Assembly (NCBI RefSeq): GCF_902388705.1
Contig: NZ_CABMQJ010000087.1
Span: 1 to 6,207, forward strand
From: an uncultured Alistipes sp.
GTDB lineage: Bacteria > Bacteroidota > Bacteroidia > Bacteroidales > Rikenellaceae
Length of the DNA stretch: 6,207 nucleotides
Reading direction: 5' to 3'
In this document: piece by piece, positions 6,149-6,207 of the stretch
How positions within the stretch are numbered: the stretch's first letter is position 1
Layout of the letters: each line of letters opens with the position of its first letter
The notes under the pieces: generated by a model
The model's database searches: none
Told to the model about the DNA's origin: nothing
What the model saw: the letters and a program-made list of their open reading frames with translations, nothing else
Position numbers and translations under genes: made by a program

Positions 6149-6207
6149 ATTTCCCTCTCCTATTTTGCGCCGGAAACGTCGCCGCGAAACAAATCCCGCT
6201 GCATAGG

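Overview
The window looks like ordinary chromosomal DNA from a GC-rich member of the Bacteroidales, most likely Alistipes or another Rikenellaceae. That is an inference from three things: the protein set (a bacterial GH3-family enzyme, a Bacteroidetes-type deoxynucleoside kinase, TrkA and CysQ), promoters of the Bacteroidetes TTTG / TAnnTTTG type, and the lack of strong Shine-Dalgarno sequences, all at high GC. I see no mobile element, CRISPR array, tRNA, rRNA or integrase.

Layout from left to right. Positions 1-976 (minus) hold the N-terminal 325 codons of an RsmB/RsmF-type rRNA cytosine-C5 methyltransferase, cut off by the left edge. Three bases away, 980-1597 (minus) encodes a deoxynucleoside kinase; the two almost certainly form one transcript, kinase first. 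A 302-base stretch without a convincing gene (1598-1899) separates them from a complete GH3-family acyl-adenylating enzyme with a GTG start (1900-3372, minus). Another 73 bases upstream lies trkA (3446-4786, minus), the cytosolic NAD-binding regulator of Trk potassium uptake. trkA and the GH3 gene may be co-transcribed.

Between trkA and a small plus-strand gene (4915-5187) for a one-pass membrane protein with a cysteine-rich tail lies the clearest regulatory structure of the window. An 18-bp perfect palindrome supplies one TACATTTG -7 element to each strand, each with a -33-like element 19 or 20 bases upstream, so two divergent promoters sit back to back. The small gene then converges on cysQ (5231-6115, minus), a 3'(2'),5'-bisphosphate nucleotidase. 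A bidirectional terminator hairpin with the small gene's stop codon in its loop separates the two.

The genes are mostly housekeeping (rRNA modification, nucleotide salvage, K+ uptake, PAP recycling) and do not form one obvious pathway. I did not find a novel defence or mobile system. The items most worth a second look are the divergent promoter palindrome, the uncharacterised cysteine-rich membrane protein, the GH3 enzyme whose substrate is unknown, and the unexplained 302-base gap.
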